Below are positions 42,039 through 51,298 of a stretch of DNA of 64,000 nt, piece by piece. The notes beneath the pieces were generated by a model. That model was not told the DNA's origin. It saw only the letters and a list, made by a program, of their open reading frames with translations, and did not search any database. This DNA is from Arthrobacter russicus. Lineage in GTDB: Bacteria; Actinomycetota; Actinomycetes; Actinomycetales; Micrococcaceae. Numbering within the stretch: position 1 is the stretch's first letter; each line of letters begins with the position of its first letter. The stretch spans positions 62,001 to 126,000 of the forward strand of contig NZ_JAVDQF010000001.1 in the NCBI RefSeq assembly GCF_031454135.1, given 5' to 3'. The translations under genes were made by a program, and so were the position numbers.

Positions 42039-42873
42039 AGCCGAAGTGGACCCGGTATTCGGCCTGGTCCATCGCCCGGAGCGCCTCCGGGTCCAGGTGG
42101 TGGCCGGTGGGGCCCATCAGGAGCAAGTCTTTCGCTTCTGCGTTGTGCAGCGTAGCAGCAACCCGGATCTCAGTTTCCGCCAAGCTGGTGAACCGGCCTT
42201 CGACGGCAGCTGCGAGGGCGGCCTGTTTTTCCGGTTGTTGGCCGAGCCTGCCGTCCAGGGCGGGCAGCCCGGAAAGATGCTCCGGCAGCGGGGTGGCGAT
42301 CACGAGCAACCCGTCCGGGCGCAGCACCCGGTGGAATTCGTCGATGTTGCGCGGCGCGAAGACCACGAACAGGGCGTCGGCGCTGTCCGCAGCCAACGGC
42401 AACGGCCGCCAAAGGTCCCAGACCAGGGCGAGCATTCCCGGATTGGCCCGGACCGCGTGGCGCAAGGCTTCCGGGGACAAATCCAGACCGATCGCCGGAT
42501 AGCCGGAAGCAGCACCCCGGAGCAGCCCGGCGAGGTAATGCCCGGTCCCGCAGCCGGCGTCCACGATCAGTGGATTTGCGCCCGGCTGCGGAGCGAAATC
42601 GGCAAACGCCCGGTCGAGCCCTTCGACCAAGGGTTCGAAATGCCCGGAAGCCAGAAACGATGCCCTGGCCCGAACCATCGAGGCGGAATCCGGGGTGAAT
42701 TTGCTGCTGCTCCCAGTGATCAGATTCAGATACCCGTGCCGCGAGCGGTCGAAGCGATGCCCGGATTCACAAGCCACTCCGGCAGTGCCCTCGGCAGTGA
42801 AACTGAACGATCCGGCGCAGACCGGACAGATCAGCGCGCCCAGCGGTTGCCCGGGCCAGGGTTTGGGTTCCAT
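41968..42873 (-). CDS. RlmA-like 23S rRNA (guanine-N1) methyltransferase
   Basis: 301 aa. The N-terminal zinc site C16-x2-C19 ... C35-x3-H39 (ICPVCAGSF, ACESGHRFD) is followed by HGYLNLI and the SAM motif LIVDAGCGTGHYLAGL, the pattern of RlmA(I)/(II) enzymes that methylate G745/G748 in hairpin 35; RlmA(II)/TlrB members affect mycinosyl-macrolide binding. Which base is modified cannot be told here. ATG is 6 nt after TAGGAT, so the transcript is probably leaderless. Confidence 0.88.
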   Translation of the reverse strand: MEPKPWPGQPLGALICPVCAGSFSFTAEGTAGVACESGHRFDRSRHGYLNLITGSSSKFTPDSASMVRARASFLASGHFEPLVEGLDRAFADFAPQPGANPLIVDAGCGTGHYLAGLLRGAASGYPAIGLDLSPEALRHAVRANPGMLALVWDLWRPLPLAADSADALFVVFAPRNIDEFHRVLRPDGLLVIATPLPEHLSGLPALDGRLGQQPEKQAALAAAVEGRFTSLAETEIRVAATLHNAEAKDLLLMGPTGHHLDPEALRAMDQAEYRVHFGFRISAFRPLPTPTDPPVLRLPGR

Positions 42874-42879
42874 CCGTCA

Positions 42880-42952
42880 ATCCTAGGCTGCCCGGCGCAG
42901 CGGCGTTCACCCGCCGGGAGCCCTCGACGCGGGCTGCCGATAGGACTAGGCT
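42880..42952. promoter_or_regulatory. divergent leaderless promoters, RlmA-like and S9 peptidase
   Basis: Minus strand TAGGAT (42880-42885) ends 6 nt before the methyltransferase ATG. Plus strand TAGGCT (42947-42952) ends 8 nt before the peptidase GTG, with a 4/6 -35 TCGACG (42924-42929) at 17-bp spacing. Confidence 0.55.
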
Positions 42953-42960
42953 CACCTAGC

Positions 42961-45069
42961 GTGAAACCAACTCATCTCCCACTCGTCAACTCCGTTTCGG
43001 CACCCACTCTGCATCCCGACGGGAGCGCCGCGGTCGTGGCGGTGTCGCACCCGGATTTCGATGCCGACGGTTATGTCGGACAACTGTGGCGGGTGCCGGT
43101 CGACGGCTCGGCTGCGCCGCGCCGGATCAGCAGAGGATTCCGCGACTCGGCTCCTCGGTATTCTCCGGACGGGAAGGTATTGGCCTTCATCCGCTCGGCT
43201 CCCGGCAAAGCCGGCCAGATCCACATCGTGGACGCGGCCGGCGGCGAGCCGCAGCCGATCACGGACCGGAAGCTGGGCATCGAGTCCTTTGACTGGTCGC
43301 CGTCGGGGGAGCAGATCGTGTTCGCCTCGGCCGAACCGGAGCCGGGCCGTTATGGGACCGTGGAAGGAGTGGGGCCGAATGCTGAGGACCCGCGCCTGAT
43401 CACTTCCTTCAAATACCGGATGAACGGCGACGGTTTCATCCTGGACAAACCGGTCCAGGTGTTCATCGTCGACGTTCCGGCAGTGGATGCCGAGCCGCTG
43501 GTCGAGCCGCAGGGCCGGGCCAAGCAGCTTGCGGCCGATTCCGGCACGGCCGCACCGTTCTCCGCGGTGCCGCAGCCCCGCGCCTTGACCTCGGGGCCGT
43601 TGCTGCACTCCGCGCCGCGGTTCAGCGCCGACGGCGACCGGGTCTATTTCACCGCTGACGATCCGGCGCGCAGCGACCTGTGCACCGAGCTCTACGTGAT
43701 GCCGGCCGAGGGCGGGGAGGCCACGCAACTGAGCAACCAGCCGTTTTCCGGGTTGTCCGTGTACCGGGCGCAGGAATCTGCGGACGGCGCCTGGCTCTTC
43801 GTTCTGGCCGAGGATCTGGGCATGCGGGGGATGGACTTCGTCGGGAGCCAAGTCGGCGTCTATGCGGCACCGAGCGACGGTTCGGCGCCTTGGCGGCGGT
43901 TGACCGATCAGAACCAGCAGGACTTCGGGGAATCTCCGGATCTGGTCCGGATCGGTGCCGATGCGGTGCTGGCCCTGGAGCGGCACCGCGGTGCGCAGCG
44001 GGTGTGGAAAATCAGTGCCGCCGGTAGCGAGCTGCTGTTCGATGCCAATTTGGTGGTGACCGCGGCCGCCGCTGCGGCCGGGACTGTGGTGCTGTCCTAT
44101 ACCGGGCCGGACAGCTTCGGCGATCTGGGAGTCCTGATCGACGCCGGCACTGTCGACGCCGGCACTGTCGACGCCAGCACTGTCGATGGCGGCACTGCCG
44201 ATGGCGACACTGCCGACGGCGGGCTGCGCCGGCTCAGTGACTTCTCCGCGGCGTGGCGGGCCGAAGCCCGGACGGTGCCGGCGGTCGAACACACTTTCGC
44301 CGGATCGGACGGCTACCCGGTGCACGGCTGGGTGCTGCTGCCGGAAGGTCCCGGACCGCATCCGGTGCTGTTGAACATCCACGGCGGGCCGTTTTCGCAA
44401 TACGGCTGGGGGATCTTCGACGAAGCACAGGTTTATGCCGGTGCCGGCTATGCCGTGGTGATGTGCAATCCGCGCGGCTCCGGCAGTTACGGCCGGGACC
44501 ACGGCCGGGCGATCAAGGAGGCTTTCGGCACCTTGGACCTGGCCGATGTGATGAGTTTCCTGGACGGCGCGCTGGCGCAGTATCCGCAATTGGATGCGCA
44601 GAGCCTCGGTGTGATGGGCGGATCGTACGGCGGCTACCTGACCGCCTGGACGATCAGCCAGGACCACCGCTTCCGGGCGGCAATCGTGGAACGAGGCTTC
44701 TTGGACCCGGTGAGCTTCGTCGGATCCTCGGACATCGGCTGGCTGTTCCCGGACGAATACAACGGCACCGACCCGGAGCGGATCGCCGCGCAATCGCCGA
44801 TGGCTCAGATCGGCCAGGTCCGAACGCCGACTATGGTGATCCATTCGGAAGAAGACTGGCGTTGCCCGATCGAGCAGGGGCAACGCTATTTCGTCGAGCT
44901 GAAGCGGCGGGGAGTGGAAACCGAGCTCCTGGTGTTCCCGGGTGAAAGCCACGAGCTCTCCCGCTCCGGTTTGCCACGGCATCGGAAGCAGCGCTTCGAA
45001 CACATCCTGCGTTGGTGGGCGAAGCACCTGCCGTCCGCGGCGAATCCGGCAATTCCGGAGGAGTCCTAG
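42961..45069 (+). CDS. S9 family prolyl oligopeptidase
   Basis: 702 aa serine peptidase. The N-terminal ~430 residues form a beta-propeller (PRYSPDGKVLAFIRSAPGKAGQIHIVDA repeats); the C-terminal alpha/beta hydrolase has the nucleophile in GVMGGS555YGGYLTAW, acidic residue in EEDWRCPIEQ and His in GESHELSR. It resembles acylaminoacyl-peptidase-like S9C enzymes; no signal peptide. A 15-bp repeat tract inside (44140-44214) encodes DAGTV units between propeller and hydrolase. Leaderless GTG start. It overlaps the def gene by 4 nt. Confidence 0.92.
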   Translation: MKPTHLPLVNSVSAPTLHPDGSAAVVAVSHPDFDADGYVGQLWRVPVDGSAAPRRISRGFRDSAPRYSPDGKVLAFIRSAPGKAGQIHIVDAAGGEPQPITDRKLGIESFDWSPSGEQIVFASAEPEPGRYGTVEGVGPNAEDPRLITSFKYRMNGDGFILDKPVQVFIVDVPAVDAEPLVEPQGRAKQLAADSGTAAPFSAVPQPRALTSGPLLHSAPRFSADGDRVYFTADDPARSDLCTELYVMPAEGGEATQLSNQPFSGLSVYRAQESADGAWLFVLAEDLGMRGMDFVGSQVGVYAAPSDGSAPWRRLTDQNQQDFGESPDLVRIGADAVLALERHRGAQRVWKISAAGSELLFDANLVVTAAAAAAGTVVLSYTGPDSFGDLGVLIDAGTVDAGTVDASTVDGGTADGDTADGGLRRLSDFSAAWRAEARTVPAVEHTFAGSDGYPVHGWVLLPEGPGPHPVLLNIHGGPFSQYGWGIFDEAQVYAGAGYAVVMCNPRGSGSYGRDHGRAIKEAFGTLDLADVMSFLDGALAQYPQLDAQSLGVMGGSYGGYLTAWTISQDHRFRAAIVERGFLDPVSFVGSSDIGWLFPDEYNGTDPERIAAQSPMAQIGQVRTPTMVIHSEEDWRCPIEQGQRYFVELKRRGVETELLVFPGESHELSRSGLPRHRKQRFEHILRWWAKHLPSAANPAIPEES
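44140..44214 (+). repeat. five 15-bp tandem repeats in the S9 peptidase gene
   Basis: Units at 44140, 44155, 44170, 44185 and 44200; consensus GACGCCGGCACTGTC. The first two are identical, the others diverge by a few bases. They encode D-A-G-T-V/D-G-G-T-A pentapeptides, extending a surface loop without shifting frame. Confidence 0.93.
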
Positions 45070-45707
45070 AAGCCCAAGCCGCGCTGGGCCAGCCCGATGC
45101 CGGGTTCGGCCCAGCGTGCGGCATACTCCGCATTGCTGGCCAGCGATCGGAGGATTGCCTTGTCGAGGTAGAGTTCGCCGGCCAGATGGTCGGTCTCGTG
45201 TTGCACGATCCGGGCCGGCCAACCGGAAAATTCACGGTACTGGGCCACGCCGTCGGGTGATTCGAAATGCAGGCCGACGGCCCGGTGGCGCGGCACCACG
45301 GCCTGCCAGCCGTCGACTGAAAGACAGCCTTCGTAAAACTCGGCCATTTCCGGGCCCAGCGCTTCATAACGCGGGTTGAGCACCGCGAAGAACTCCAATT
45401 CGGTGCGTTCCCGGAGTGTTGCGGCTTCGGGTTCGATCAGGTGCCGGTCTTCGAGCACCGCGAGTTGCAGGCTGATACCCAGCTGCGGCGCGGCCAAGCC
45501 GACTCCGGGCGCGGCGTGCATGCAACGGCGCAGCAGATCGATCAGTTCGGTCAGCTGCGCGGGCTCGAGCTGGCAGGTCCACCGAGCGGCCGGCGTGCGC
45601 AGAGCCGGATGCCCGGCTTGCACGATGGCCGGAAGCACGCCGTCGGCTGCTGCGGCCAGCATCGCGGCGACTTGGTCTTGCAGGGGTGCGCTCGGGTTCT
45701 CGGCCAT
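45066..45707 (-). CDS. def: peptide deformylase
   Basis: 213 aa metallo-hydrolase removing the N-formyl group from nascent proteins. The three motifs are intact: GVGLAAPQLG, EGCLSV (metal Cys) and QHETDH (HExxH). An N-terminal extension of ~25 residues precedes the fold, as in many actinobacterial PDFs. It works upstream of methionine aminopeptidase, which is encoded elsewhere in this window. It is convergent with the S9 peptidase (4-nt overlap). Confidence 0.96.
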   Translation of the reverse strand: MAENPSAPLQDQVAAMLAAAADGVLPAIVQAGHPALRTPAARWTCQLEPAQLTELIDLLRRCMHAAPGVGLAAPQLGISLQLAVLEDRHLIEPEAATLRERTELEFFAVLNPRYEALGPEMAEFYEGCLSVDGWQAVVPRHRAVGLHFESPDGVAQYREFSGWPARIVQHETDHLAGELYLDKAILRSLASNAEYAARWAEPGIGLAQRGLGF

Positions 45708-45782
45708 CCGGCCATTCTAAAACGGCCGGGCTCCGATTCGGCACCGTGTTCCGGAGCCGTCCGCAGCTGCGGGTGCCGGGGA

Positions 45783-45788
45783 TATGCT
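45783..45788 (+). promoter_or_regulatory. -10 box (TATGCT), leaderless
   Basis: TATGCT ends 6 nt before ATG 45795; no ribosome site is present. Confidence 0.5.
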
Positions 45789-45794
45789 GAGTTC

Positions 45795-46199
45795 ATGGCC
45801 GATCCGGACGAACACCGATTCTATGTTTACTTCCAGCAAGGCGCGGCGGCTCTGCCGGATGCGGTGCAGGCTTTGACGCTGCACGATCTGAGTGCCGGCG
45901 CGCTCGATTCGGTGCCGGAGTCCTTTTCGGTTGTCGCTGAAGGCCTCGAATTCGTGGTCACCCTGGACGAGTCGGCCGCAGCCGCACAACATGCCAGGGC
46001 GATGGCTGAGCAAACCGGGTTCCGAGGTCTTGCCGCTTGCGATGCCAGGTTCGCCGTCGAGGTCGCTGACCTTCCGGCCGCCTTGTCCGAGATCAACACC
46101 ATGATGGAGTTGCAGGGCGCGTTGCAGGATTGCTGCAACGGGTACGTGGTCTTGGCGTGGAACGACGGGGTCGTCGAGCCGTGGACAGTCGAAAGCTGA
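45795..46199 (+). CDS. conserved hypothetical protein
   Basis: 134 aa, family not recognised. It is acidic and soluble, with alternating strand/helix character (HRFYVYFQQGAAALPDAVQAL, SFSVVAEGLEFVVTLDESAAAAQHARAMAEQTGF) that suggests two ferredoxin-like halves; it has a Cys-Cys pair near the C-terminus (LQDCCNGYVVLAW) and a WTVES end. No signal peptide. It is isolated: divergent from def, convergent with gntK. The start is supported by the leaderless -10 box and the lack of coding signal upstream. Confidence 0.65.
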   Translation: MADPDEHRFYVYFQQGAAALPDAVQALTLHDLSAGALDSVPESFSVVAEGLEFVVTLDESAAAAQHARAMAEQTGFRGLAACDARFAVEVADLPAALSEINTMMELQGALQDCCNGYVVLAWNDGVVEPWTVES

Positions 46200-46218
46200 C
46201 CCGACCTGGGACGGCGGC

Positions 46219-46737
46219 TCAGTCCGCTGCCAAGCCGAGCCTTCGGATGATTTCCGCCGCCTCTTCGGCCGGGGCATGGCCGATGCCCACCGTGATCGAC
46301 CGTTCGTCGGGTTCCGGGGGCTGCAAGGCTTCGAATTGCGAATCGAGCAACGCGGTGGGCATGAAATGTCCGTGCCGGGCCGCCAACCGGTCCTTGATTT
46401 CGGCCCGGCTGCCATGCAGATAGACGAAGACCACACGCTTCGGGCTGCCTGCGGCGAGCCGGTCCCGGTAGGCCCGTTTCAGCGCAGAGCAGGTCACCAC
46501 CGCCGGCAGCCCGGCGGCTTCATGCGCCCCGATCCATTCCGCGATCCGATCCAGCCAAGGCCAACGGTCGGCATCGTCCAGCGGGATCCCGGCGGACATT
46601 TTGGCCACATTGGCGGCCGGGTGCAGGTCGTCGCCCTCCAGATAGTCCCAACCGAGCTGTCCGGCCAACAATGCGGCCACGGTTGATTTTCCGGATCCGG
46701 AGACGCCCATCACCACGAGAATCGGCTGCTGGTCCAT
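46219..46737 (-). CDS. gntK: gluconokinase
   Basis: 172 aa P-loop kinase phosphorylating D-gluconate to 6-phosphogluconate, feeding the pentose-phosphate/Entner-Doudoroff routes. Walker A is VVMGVSGSGKST; the substrate segment is LEGDDLHPAANVAKMSAGIPLDDADRWPWLDRI; VTCSALKRAYRDRL and HGHFMPTALLDSQF are typical. The ATG overlaps the stop of the upstream permease by 1 nt, so both are translated from one message. Confidence 0.95.
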   Translation of the reverse strand: MDQQPILVVMGVSGSGKSTVAALLAGQLGWDYLEGDDLHPAANVAKMSAGIPLDDADRWPWLDRIAEWIGAHEAAGLPAVVTCSALKRAYRDRLAAGSPKRVVFVYLHGSRAEIKDRLAARHGHFMPTALLDSQFEALQPPEPDERSITVGIGHAPAEEAAEIIRRLGLAAD

Positions 46738-48173
46738 CAACTCACCCCCCACAACTGTAGCAACCCGGACAAGAGCATCACGAGCCCGAATCCGATCACT
46801 GAGATCAGTGTCTCCATCACTGACCAGGTTTTGAAAGTCTGCCCCACGGTCAACCCGAAAAGCTCCTTGACCAACCAGAAGCCAGCGTCGTTGACATGCG
46901 AAAAGAACAAGGAGCCGGCGCCGATCGCCAAGGCCAGCAGGGCGGCTTGGCTGGGCGGCAACGAGGTCGCCAACGGCGCCACGATTCCGGCTGAGGTGAT
47001 CGTGGCCACGGTTGCCGAACCGGTGGCCAGCCGCAAGGCCACGGCGATCAGGAAGCCGAGTAACAACACCGAAAGCTGCGCCGATTGGGCCCATTTGGCG
47101 ACTGTGTCGCCGACCCCCGCGCCGATCAGCGATTGTTTGAAGCCGCCACCGGCGCCGACGATCAGGATCACCGCGGCGATCGGGCCAAGGCTTTGGCCGA
47201 TTTTCTTGCCCAAGGCTGCCCCGGACAGCCCGACGGCGTAGCCGAAGGTGACCATGGCGAGCAGTACCGCCAAGGTCATGGCCACCAGGGGCTGGCCGAG
47301 GAAATCGAAGAACACCCGGACCGGACTGGGGTTCTTGGCGTCCGGTGAAAGGATGTCGATGACTGCTTTGAGCAGCATCAGGAACACCGGGAAGACGATG
47401 GTCAAGACGGTGACCGCGAAGCTGGGCGGCCGTTTCACGTCGGGATCGATGCCCTCGCGCGTGGTGTCTACGCCGCCCGCGGTCTTCGGTGCGCCGACCG
47501 GAACCCAACGGGCGGCCAGTGGGGCGAACAGCGGTCCGCAGATGATCACCGTGGGCACCGCGACGAGGATCCCGAAAATCAAGGTCAGCCCGAGCGGCGC
47601 ACCGACGGCTTGGATCGCAATCAGCGGTCCGGGGTGCGGTGGCACCAGGCCGTGCAGCACCGAGAGCCCGGCGAGCGCCGGGATCGCGATCCGCATCAAC
47701 TTGCTCCCGGAGCGCTGGGCCACCAGGACGATCACTGGCAACAGCAGCACCAGGCCGATCTCGAAGAACATCGGCAGGCCGATGATGACCGCGACCAGGG
47801 CCATCATCCAGGGCACTTTGGCCCCGGAGACCTTGGCTAGCAGGGTGTCCACGACCTTGTTGGCGCCGCCGGAATCCGCCATCAACTTGCCGAGCATCGC
47901 GCCCAAGCCGATCAGCAGGCCGACCTCCTGCAACACCGAACCCACGCCGGCTTCGTAGTTGCCCACCACCTTGCCGAGTTCGACGCCGGAGCCGAGGCCG
48001 ACCACGGCAGCACCTAGGGTCAGCGCGAGGAAAGGGTGCATTTTGAAGCTGGCGATCAGGACCACGATCAGTGCGATGGCCACGGCGGCGACCACGATCA
48101 AGAGCGTGTCACGGCCGTTCCAGGATTGTGCGGCGGCGACCTCGGTGCTGAGCGTCGCGGTGGGTTGGAACAT
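46737..48173 (-). CDS. gluconate:H+ symporter, GntP family
   Basis: 478 aa, 12-14 hydrophobic segments. The GntP/GntT features are visible: KMHPFLALTLGAAVVGL near the N-terminus, LGAMLGKLMADSGGANKVVDTL, ALAGLSVLHGLVPPHPGPLIAI, and a C-terminal HVNDAGFWLVKELFGL. It imports gluconate for GntK encoded immediately downstream. GAGG lies upstream of ATG. The promoter (TTGAAT, 17 bp, TAATCT, minus strand) overlaps an inverted repeat likely to be the regulator's site. Confidence 0.94.
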   Translation of the reverse strand: MFQPTATLSTEVAAAQSWNGRDTLLIVVAAVAIALIVVLIASFKMHPFLALTLGAAVVGLGSGVELGKVVGNYEAGVGSVLQEVGLLIGLGAMLGKLMADSGGANKVVDTLLAKVSGAKVPWMMALVAVIIGLPMFFEIGLVLLLPVIVLVAQRSGSKLMRIAIPALAGLSVLHGLVPPHPGPLIAIQAVGAPLGLTLIFGILVAVPTVIICGPLFAPLAARWVPVGAPKTAGGVDTTREGIDPDVKRPPSFAVTVLTIVFPVFLMLLKAVIDILSPDAKNPSPVRVFFDFLGQPLVAMTLAVLLAMVTFGYAVGLSGAALGKKIGQSLGPIAAVILIVGAGGGFKQSLIGAGVGDTVAKWAQSAQLSVLLLGFLIAVALRLATGSATVATITSAGIVAPLATSLPPSQAALLALAIGAGSLFFSHVNDAGFWLVKELFGLTVGQTFKTWSVMETLISVIGFGLVMLLSGLLQLWGVS

Positions 48174-48222
48174 GGAACCTCATTGTCCGGATGGCCCCTT
48201 GATTCGGGGCTGCTGGGGGTAT

Positions 48223-48279
48223 TGTGTGTCAGATTATCCAGAAAGTATGCTTTATTCAATGTCTGCTCAATATAAAGCA
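48223..48279. promoter_or_regulatory. gnt divergent promoters and candidate operator
   Basis: Minus strand: -35 TTGAAT (48254-48259), 17 bp, -10 TAATCT (48231-48236) for the gluconate operon. Plus strand: -35 TTGTGT (48223-48228), 17 bp, -10 TATGCT (48246-48251) for the regulator. Inverted repeat TGCTTTAT (48248-48255) / ATAAAGCA (48272-48279) with a 16-bp spacer overlaps boxes of both promoters. Confidence 0.6.
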
Positions 48280-49029
48280 GATGCAGATGATGGAGATGGC
48301 TTGATGACGGAGCAGGAGCGGCGCGGACGTGAAGACTTCGTCCACGGGTTCGGCCAGGACATCGTGGCCGGAGTGCTGTCGGCCGGCAGCATCCTGCGCA
48401 CCGAAGATTTGCAGCAGCGATACCGCTGCACCCGGTCCGTGGTCCGGGAGGGGACCCGGGTGCTGCAGGCCTTGGGGCTGGTGTCCGCGAAGCGCAACGT
48501 CGGGGTCCGGGTAGCCGGGTCGGCCCACTGGAATGTCTTCGACCGCCAGGTGATCCACTGGCGGCTCAACGGGCCGGACCGGGACGGGCAGTTGTTGTCG
48601 ATCACCGAACTGCGGCTGGGCATCGAACCGCTCGCGGCCAACTTGGCGGCGGCACGGATCGGTGCCGCCGAGGGCCGCCGCTTGACCGGTCTGGCCGGGG
48701 AACTGCTCGCGGCAGGCAACGCCGGCGACTTGGCCACGTTCCTGGCGATCGACATCGAATACCACGCCACGATCCTGCGCGCTTCCGGGAACGAAATGTT
48801 CGCCCATCTGCACGAAGCCGTCGGCGAGGTGCTCAGCGGCAGGACCGCGCATGGATTGATGCCGGAACAGCCGCAATCCAGAGCTCGCCACTGGCACGTC
48901 GGCGTGGCGGATGCGATCCAGCGCGGCGCGGCGTCGGAAGCGGAAGACCAGATGCGCAAGATCGTGCTGTTGGCAGCCGAAGAAATGCGTTCCCTGCTCG
49001 GGGTTCCGGGCCAGCGGCAGGATTCCTGA
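48259..49029 (+). CDS. FadR-subfamily GntR regulator of gluconate genes
   Basis: 256 aa. Winged helix ([47 protein letters not shown]) plus an FCD ligand-binding domain ([18 protein letters not shown] ... [21 protein letters not shown] ... [14 protein letters not shown]), with the Asp/His metal-site residues. It is divergent from the gluconate permease-kinase pair and probably represses it until gluconate or 6-phosphogluconate binds. Start uncertain: ATG 48259 lies 7 nt after a -10 box (leaderless), whereas ATG 48304 has GGAG 8 nt upstream and gives 241 aa. Confidence 0.88.
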   Translation: MSAQYKADADDGDGLMTEQERRGREDFVHGFGQDIVAGVLSAGSILRTEDLQQRYRCTRSVVREGTRVLQALGLVSAKRNVGVRVAGSAHWNVFDRQVIHWRLNGPDRDGQLLSITELRLGIEPLAANLAAARIGAAEGRRLTGLAGELLAAGNAGDLATFLAIDIEYHATILRASGNEMFAHLHEAVGEVLSGRTAHGLMPEQPQSRARHWHVGVADAIQRGAASEAEDQMRKIVLLAAEEMRSLLGVPGQRQDS

Positions 49030-49163
49030 GCTGCGGGCTCCGGCCCGGCAACCGGTGGCAGGGAGGTTGGCCGCAGCGGCGCCGAGCCGATAACATCAGG
49101 GAGGCTGGTTGCGGTCCCCGTATGCCGTCTTCCACACAGCCGGAACGCGCCCAGGAGGCTCTT

Positions 49164-51227
49164 TTGTCGGAATCGTCAGCTCGATCCATCTCGCTTACCG
49201 TGGACGGACTTCCACGCATTGTAGCTGAGGGGACTACGGGCACTGAGCTGTTCCGGGATCGCCGTGATGTGGTGGTGGCCCGGGTCGACGGCGATCTCCG
49301 GGATCTCGACCAGCCGCTGCCGGAAGGCTCGACGGTGGAGGCGGTGACCATCGAATCGCCGGAGGGCCTCGAGGTGCTGCGGCACTCCACCGCGCACGTG
49401 ATGGCGCAAGCCGTCCAGCAGCTCCGGCAGGATGCGAAACTGGGCATCGGCCCGTACATCACCGATGGTTTTTACTTCGATTTCGACGTCGAAGAACCGT
49501 TCACCCCGGAAGATCTCAAGCAACTCGAAAAGATGATGCTCAAGATCGTCAATTCCAACCAGCGCTTCGTCCGCCGGGTGGTGAGCGAAACCGAAGCGAT
49601 CGAGGCGATGCGGAACGAGCCGTACAAGTTGGAATTGATCGGACTCAAGGGCGGCGGCGCGGAGGCGGCCGAGGGCGCTTCGCAGGAAGTCGGCGCCGGG
49701 GAGCTGACCATTTATGAAAACCTGGACCGCGAGGGCAAGGTGGTCTGGCAGGATCTTTGCCGTGGCCCGCATCTGCCAAACACCAAGCTGATTTCGAATG
49801 CCTACGCGCTGACCCGCAGTTCGGCTGCTTATTGGCGCGGAAACCAGGCGAACAAACAATTGCAGCGGATCTACGGCACCGCCTGGCCGACTAAAGACGC
49901 GCTCAAGGCCTACCAGGAACGGATCGCCGAAGCGGAACGCCGGGACCACCGGAAATTGGGCACCGAGCTGGATCTGTTCTCCTTCCCGGACGAGTTGGGT
50001 TCCGGCCTGCCGATCTTCCATCCCAAGGGCGGCATCATCCGCAAGGAGATGGAAGACTACTCGCGCGCCAGGCATACCGAAGCCGGCTACGAATTCGTCT
50101 ACACGCCGCATATCACCAAGGGCCACCTTTACGAGGTTTCCGGGCATTTGGACTGGTACCGGGACGGCATGTTCCCGCCGATGCAGGTGGACGCCGAGCT
50201 CAATGAGGACGGCACCGTCCGCAAGCCGGGCCAGGACTACTACCTCAAGCCGATGAACTGTCCGATGCACAACCTGATTTTCCGCTCGCGGGGCCGTTCC
50301 TACCGGGAACTGCCGTTGCGGCTCTTCGAATTCGGTTCGGTCTACCGCTATGAGAAATCCGGGGTAATCCACGGTCTGACCCGGGTGCGCGGGATGACTC
50401 AGGACGACGCACACATTTACTGCACCCGGGAGCAGATGAAGGACGAGCTGACCGCAACTCTGAACTTCGTTCTGGGTTTGCTCAAAGACTACGGTCTGGC
50501 GGATTTCTATTTGGAACTCTCCACTAAGGACCCGGAGAAGTACGTCGGATCCGACGAGGTCTGGGAAGAAGCCACCCGCACCCTGGCCGAAGTGGCAGCC
50601 GAATCGGGCCTGGAACTGGTGCCCGATCCGGGCGGCGCGGCTTTCTACGGACCGAAGATCTCCGTCCAGGCCCGGGATGCGATCGGCCGGACCTGGCAGA
50701 TGTCCACGATCCAACTGGACTTCAACCTGCCGGAGCGCTTCGAGCTGGAATACCAGGCGGCGGACGGCTCCCGGCAGCGGCCAGTGATGATCCACCGGGC
50801 GCTTTTCGGTTCGGTCGAACGATTCATGGGCGTGCTCACCGAGCACTATGCCGGGGCCTTCCCGGCCTGGTTGGCTCCGGTGCAGGTGGTCGGGATCCCG
50901 GTGGCCGAGGCATTCAACGACTACATGGCCGACGTCGTCGCGCAATTGCGGGCCGCCGGAGTGCGGGCGGATCTGGACCTGTCGAGTGATCGGTTCCCGA
51001 AGAAGATCCGCACGGCCAGCAAGGACAAGGTCCCGTTCGTGCTGATCGCCGGCGGCGAGGATGCGGAAGCCGGTGCGGTGTCGTTCAGGTTCCGGGACGG
51101 CAGCCAGGACAACGGGGTGCCGGTCGCCGAGGCGATCGAGCGCATCGTCCGGGCCATCCGGGAACGCGCCACGGACGCGGAATTGACCTCGGGCAGCGCT
51201 GATTCCGAGTCGGTTCCGGGTTCCTGA
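49164..51227 (+). CDS. thrS: threonyl-tRNA synthetase
   Basis: 687 aa class II synthetase: N-terminal TGS domain ([23 protein letters not shown]), editing domain with [13 protein letters not shown] (HxxxH), class II core ([55 protein letters not shown]), then an anticodon-binding domain. I favour TTG 49164, which has AGGAGG five bases upstream and begins the family's usual N-terminus; ATG 49122 in the same frame adds 14 residues but has no close ribosome site. TAACAT at 49091 may be the -10. It heads a thrS-HIT-pgsA set as in mycobacteria. Confidence 0.95.
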   Translation: MSESSARSISLTVDGLPRIVAEGTTGTELFRDRRDVVVARVDGDLRDLDQPLPEGSTVEAVTIESPEGLEVLRHSTAHVMAQAVQQLRQDAKLGIGPYITDGFYFDFDVEEPFTPEDLKQLEKMMLKIVNSNQRFVRRVVSETEAIEAMRNEPYKLELIGLKGGGAEAAEGASQEVGAGELTIYENLDREGKVVWQDLCRGPHLPNTKLISNAYALTRSSAAYWRGNQANKQLQRIYGTAWPTKDALKAYQERIAEAERRDHRKLGTELDLFSFPDELGSGLPIFHPKGGIIRKEMEDYSRARHTEAGYEFVYTPHITKGHLYEVSGHLDWYRDGMFPPMQVDAELNEDGTVRKPGQDYYLKPMNCPMHNLIFRSRGRSYRELPLRLFEFGSVYRYEKSGVIHGLTRVRGMTQDDAHIYCTREQMKDELTATLNFVLGLLKDYGLADFYLELSTKDPEKYVGSDEVWEEATRTLAEVAAESGLELVPDPGGAAFYGPKISVQARDAIGRTWQMSTIQLDFNLPERFELEYQAADGSRQRPVMIHRALFGSVERFMGVLTEHYAGAFPAWLAPVQVVGIPVAEAFNDYMADVVAQLRAAGVRADLDLSSDRFPKKIRTASKDKVPFVLIAGGEDAEAGAVSFRFRDGSQDNGVPVAEAIERIVRAIRERATDAELTSGSADSESVPGS

Positions 51228-51298
51228 ACCGTGGACCAGTCGAAGCCCGCTGATCGAAATCCAGAGTTGATTCGCGCCCGGTACCGGAAGGTGTGCTG

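Noticed and set aside
44140-44214. 15-bp repeats considered as a regulatory iteron cluster
   Set aside because: They lie inside the S9 peptidase gene in frame; coding repeat is the simpler reading.
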